A stretch of 64,000 bases of DNA from Methylobacteriaceae bacterium (GTDB taxonomy: Bacteria; Pseudomonadota; Alphaproteobacteria; Rhizobiales; Beijerinckiaceae), in assembly GCA_020638135.1 (NCBI GenBank), contig JACKJE010000013.1, positions 1 through 64,000 on the forward strand. The letters are read 5' to 3'. The notes below the pieces were generated by a model, which worked only from the letters and a program-made list of their open reading frames with translations, had not been told where the DNA came from and ran no database searches. A program made the translations under genes and the position numbers. Of this stretch, positions 60,945-64,000 are shown piece after piece (the stretch's first letter is position 1; every line of letters starts with the position of its first letter).

Positions 60945-62339
60945 ATGAGGCGAGGCGCCGTGAAGATCGGCAAGACCGCGAAGGAAGCCGCCGCGATCGC
61001 GCCGGCGCTCAATGCGGCCGAGGAAATGTTCGCCGCGGCCGCCAGCGCGCGCGCCCGCAACCGGCGCCAGAGATGGGCCTTCATCCTCCTGACGCTGCTG
61101 ATCGCCTTCGGCGGCGCCCTGGCCGCCCGGATGTTCGTCGCCGAGCGCAACCTGGTCTTCGCCGCCGGTCAAAAGGGGTCATCGAGCGACCTGTTCGCGC
61201 ACAACCTGCAGGAGATACTGGGACGCAGCCGTGGCGCGCGCATCACCGTGAAGAATTTCGACTCGCCGACCGCGGCCGCCCAGCAGTTTTCGCAGCGGCG
61301 CGCCGACCTCGCCATCATTCGCTCCGAAGCCAAGACGCCGCCGCGCGCCCGCGCGGTCGCGCTGCTCGAACATTCGATCCTGCTGATCGCCGTGCCGAAG
61401 GTCGGCGCGCCGAAATCGATCGGCGCGCTCAAGGGCAAGAAGCTGGCGATCATCGGGCGCGACGCGCGCGATCTCGCGCTCCTGCGCAGCGTCCTGTCGC
61501 GCTTCGACATTCCCGACACGACGCCGATCGAGCAGCGCAAGCCCGAGGAATGGGCGACCTTGTTCGAGCCGGGCGGGCCGGGCGCCGTTTTCTTCATGGC
61601 GCGCAAGTCGGGCCTGGCCGCCGACAGGTTCTGGATCGGCAAGAGCCAGAAGCTGAATTTCAAGCTGATCGATCTCGACGGCGCCAAAGGCATCGCCGAC
61701 CGCATGCACGGGGTCGAGAACGAATCCATCGAGGCCGGAGAAATCCTGCCCTCGCCGCAGGTTCCGGAAGAAGAAACGGATTCGATCGCAGTCGACGACA
61801 TTCTGATCGCGCGGCTCGGCCTGCCCGAGACGGTCGGGCGCGCGCTCGTCGCCGCCATCTTCGAAAACAAGGAGCAGCTCGGCATTGGCGGCCGCTATGC
61901 GATGAACATCCAGCCGCCCAACACCGAGAAGGACGCCTCGATTCTTGCGCATCCCGCGGCTGCGGCCTATTTCGAGGACCAGACCAAGACGCTTGTCGAG
62001 CGATACAGCGACGTCCTCTTTCTCGTGCTGTGGATCGCGAGCCTCGTCGGCTCCGGGTTCCTTTGGCTCTACTCGCAGGTCACGCGCGTGACGCCGATCG
62101 AAGCGGGGCAATTGTCGAGCACGTTCGAATGTCTTGCGACGCGCGCGCGCGAGGAATCGGACGAAGCGGGGGTCGCTGCCATCGAGACCGAGGTCTATCG
62201 GCTGCTGACAAGGACGCTCACGGGCCTGCGCGACGGCTCGGTCTCCTATGACGGTTTCGACGCGTTCCAGATGACATTTGATCTCGCACGCGAAGCGATC
62301 GCGGAGCGACGGCAGGAACTTTCCGGCAGTTCGGCGTGA
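60945..62339 (+). CDS. TAXI-type solute-binding protein with two membrane anchors
   Basis: 464 residues. TM1 at about 44-62, an extracytoplasmic TAXI-like binding domain (FAAGQKGSSSDLFAHNLQEIL, ADLAIIRSEAK, IGALKGKKLAIIG), a second span near 350-370 (VLFLVLWIASLVGSGFLWLY) and a helical cytoplasmic tail of about 90 residues. TAXI proteins normally serve TRAP transporters, but no permease is next to it, so here it may be a sensor or has a partner elsewhere. GTGA overlap with the next gene. Confidence 0.82.
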   Translation: MRRGAVKIGKTAKEAAAIAPALNAAEEMFAAAASARARNRRQRWAFILLTLLIAFGGALAARMFVAERNLVFAAGQKGSSSDLFAHNLQEILGRSRGARITVKNFDSPTAAAQQFSQRRADLAIIRSEAKTPPRARAVALLEHSILLIAVPKVGAPKSIGALKGKKLAIIGRDARDLALLRSVLSRFDIPDTTPIEQRKPEEWATLFEPGGPGAVFFMARKSGLAADRFWIGKSQKLNFKLIDLDGAKGIADRMHGVENESIEAGEILPSPQVPEEETDSIAVDDILIARLGLPETVGRALVAAIFENKEQLGIGGRYAMNIQPPNTEKDASILAHPAAAAYFEDQTKTLVERYSDVLFLVLWIASLVGSGFLWLYSQVTRVTPIEAGQLSSTFECLATRAREESDEAGVAAIETEVYRLLTRTLTGLRDGSVSYDGFDAFQMTFDLAREAIAERRQELSGSSA

Positions 62340-62683
62340 CCGACGCGTCCGCGCACCCGGCGCCGCTCGACTGGCGCGCCGCGCTCTCGGAAGGGGCCGT
62401 GGCGTGCCGGGTGTCGCAGGATGGCGCGCCGCCCGCCGAATGGGCGCCGACCAAAATCGACGATCTCTGGGCGCCCATTCGCATGCATGAGACCGGGGGC
62501 GTCGCGCGTGGCGAGTTTGTGGGCGCCTACCGCGATTTCGTCGAAAGCGGCGCCGGCGCCGGTCGCCATGAGGGCGAAGCCTGCGAGACGATCGTCAAGT
62601 TCGGACGCGCGATCCAGTTCCGGCAAGCGTTCGTGGTGAGGTTTACGCGGCTTGACCTAGCCTCACGCGCGTCGCCGCCATGA
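62336..62683 (+). CDS. Hypothetical protein (115 aa)
   Basis: GTG start within the stop of the TAXI gene (GTGA at 62336-62339), so translation is coupled. No family recognised; soluble, mixed composition (LDWRAALSEGAVACRVSQDG, then YRDFVESGAGAGRHEGEACE). The coupling supports a real gene related in function to the TAXI protein, but the function is unknown. Confidence 0.5.
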   Translation: MTDASAHPAPLDWRAALSEGAVACRVSQDGAPPAEWAPTKIDDLWAPIRMHETGGVARGEFVGAYRDFVESGAGAGRHEGEACETIVKFGRAIQFRQAFVVRFTRLDLASRASPP

Positions 62684-62782
62684 AACGCTGGCTGCGCGAC
62701 GTTTCCGTATGCCCGGGCGCGCGCTAGATTCATTGCGAGATTCGCGCAGCTATGCGCCCCCGCGCGCCATTCCGGAGTTATC

Positions 62783-64000
62783 ATGAACAAGCCCGTATCC
62801 CTGCAGCCGACCGATCACGCGACGAAGCTCGACCGACTCGCCGAGACCGCCGTGCGCGTCGGGCTCAATCTCCGCAAGGGGCAGGAAGTCGTTCTGACCG
62901 CGCCGATCGAGGCGATCGATCTCGCGCGCCGCGTGACCGAGCACGCCTATCGCGCCGGCGCCTCGCTGGTGACGGTCATTCTTGGCGACGAGCAGCAGGC
63001 GCTGGCGCGTTACAAGTTCGCTGGCGACGACACGTTCGACGCGGCGCCGGCCTGGCTGTTCGAGGGCATGGCGAAAGCTTTCAAGGCCGGCGCGGCGCGC
63101 ATGGCGATCTACGGCGAGGATCCGATGCTGCTCGCCAACGAGGATCCGGAAAAGGTCTCGCGCGCCAATCGCGCGCGCTCGAAAGCCTATAGTCCGGCGC
63201 TCGAACTGATCGCGGGCTTCGACATCAACTGGACGATCCTGGGCGCCGCGACGCCCGCCTGGGCGCGCTGCGTCTTTCCGGACGATCCGGCGGAGCGCGC
63301 GCTCGAAAAATTGTGGGACGCGATCTTTTCCGCCTCGCGCGTGACCGGCGCCGATCCCGCCGCCGAATGGGCGGCGCACAACGCCCGGCTCGCCGCGCGC
63401 ACAGGCGCGCTCAACGCGCGACGCTTCCACGCCCTGCATTTCAAGGGGCCGGGCACGGATCTTACAGTCGGGCTCGCTGACGGGCACGAATGGGCGGGCG
63501 GCGCGTCGGAGGCCAAGAACGGCGTCGTCTGCAACGCCAATATTCCGACCGAGGAAGTCTTCACCACGCCGCATCGCGAGCGCGTGTCGGGCTTCGTGCG
63601 CGCAACCAAGCCGCTCTCCTACAATGGCGCGCTGATCCAGGACATCGAGGTGCGTTTCGAAAACAGTCGCATCGTCGAGGCGCGCGCGCGCACGGGACAG
63701 GACGTTCTCCGGCGCGTGCTGGAGACCGACGAAGGCGCCGCGCGGCTCGGCGAGGTCGCGCTCGTTCCCTATTCCTCGCCGATCTCGCAGAGCGGGCTCC
63801 TGTTCTACAACACGCTGTTCGACGAGAACGCCGCGAGCCATATCGCGCTTGGCCAGGCCTACAGCAAATGCTTCGTCGACGGCGGCAAGCTGAGCGAAGA
63901 CGAATTGCGCGCGCGCGGCGCCAATCGCAGCCTGATCCACATCGACTGGATGATCGGCTCGGACGAGATCGACGTGGATGGGCTGGATAGTATTGGTGTA
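62783..64000 (+). CDS. M29 family aminopeptidase, N-terminal part (runs off the window)
   Basis: 406 codons to the edge, start ATG at 62783 with CCGGAGT upstream. The sequence follows aminopeptidase T/AmpS: VGLNLRKGQEVVLTAPIEAIDLARRV, EVFTTPHRERVSG with metal-binding residues, and SPISQSGLLFYNTLFDENAASHIALG. These are cobalt/zinc enzymes of two domains, about 410-420 residues, so only some ten residues are missing. It removes N-terminal residues from peptides in the cytoplasm. Confidence 0.92.
   Translation, partial: MNKPVSLQPTDHATKLDRLAETAVRVGLNLRKGQEVVLTAPIEAIDLARRVTEHAYRAGASLVTVILGDEQQALARYKFAGDDTFDAAPAWLFEGMAKAFKAGAARMAIYGEDPMLLANEDPEKVSRANRARSKAYSPALELIAGFDINWTILGAATPAWARCVFPDDPAERALEKLWDAIFSASRVTGADPAAEWAAHNARLAARTGALNARRFHALHFKGPGTDLTVGLADGHEWAGGASEAKNGVVCNANIPTEEVFTTPHRERVSGFVRATKPLSYNGALIQDIEVRFENSRIVEARARTGQDVLRRVLETDEGAARLGEVALVPYSSPISQSGLLFYNTLFDENAASHIALGQAYSKCFVDGGKLSEDELRARGANRSLIHIDWMIGSDEIDVDGLDSIGV

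Overview
The window is a GC-rich chromosome segment of an alphaproteobacterium, most likely of the order Hyphomicrobiales (Rhizobiales). This is inferred from the gene content: a ferritin-VIT1 iron exporter of the MbfA type, a fused indolepyruvate ferredoxin oxidoreductase next to a divergent Lrp regulator, an OpgC-type membrane protein, a PmtA/UbiE-like methyltransferase beside mnmA, and an intergenic palindrome resembling those scattered through rhizobial genomes. I cannot name the genus.

Layout. 1-15.2 kb is core metabolism: the end of a branched-chain amino-acid-type binding protein, an SGNH hydrolase/OpgC/Lrp cluster, the large 2-oxoacid:ferredoxin oxidoreductase, an SDR, ilvD with a coupled 2-hydroxyacid dehydrogenase, a zinc alcohol dehydrogenase, and a TRAP transporter operon (dctPQM). 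Two of the TRAP genes carry single-base frameshifts (two in dctP, one in dctM).

15.32-35.33 kb is a genomic island of about 20 kb with visibly lower GC. It is bounded by a 46-bp direct repeat of the 3' part of a tRNA-Glu(CTC) gene; the intact tRNA is at the right end. Inside, from the left: a tyrosine integrase, small unknowns, an AlpA-like regulator and a primase/helicase (a P4-satellite-like core). Then comes a defence-type module: a single-chain nuclease-methyltransferase without a helicase, followed by a DUF262-HNH (GmrSD-like) protein. Last is a poorly known module: a membrane pentapeptide-repeat protein facing a four-gene operon that ends in a 939-residue protein with an apparent Lon-type (S16) Ser-Lys peptidase domain, a membrane span and six 40-residue repeats. 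I regard that operon as the best candidate for an undescribed system. Near-identical 37-bp sequences with paired TCCGTA boxes lie just inside both ends and may be integrase arm sites or excisionase sites.

35.3-64 kb returns to core genes. There is a methyltransferase, mnmA, a degenerate YkuD lipoprotein and a TetR regulator with a perfect palindrome upstream. Iron genes follow (mbfA; cupredoxin plus FTR1 permease), then a Tim44-like protein, a Nudix hydrolase, an MFS transporter, GNAT enzymes, a TPR protein/hydrolase pair, rpmJ with a clear terminator, and an ABC exporter. A probable copper-response region comes next: an OmpR-type two-component system with a Met-rich sensor, a SHOCT protein, a Gly-Tyr-Pro secreted protein and a Tat-exported multicopper oxidase, with paired TTTGTNACAAA palindromes between the divergent genes. 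The window ends with a MotA/TolQ-OmpA pair, an inositol monophosphatase, a membrane-anchored TAXI-type protein and the start of an M29 aminopeptidase.

Coordinates come from reading the sequence; functions come from motif recognition, with no database search.
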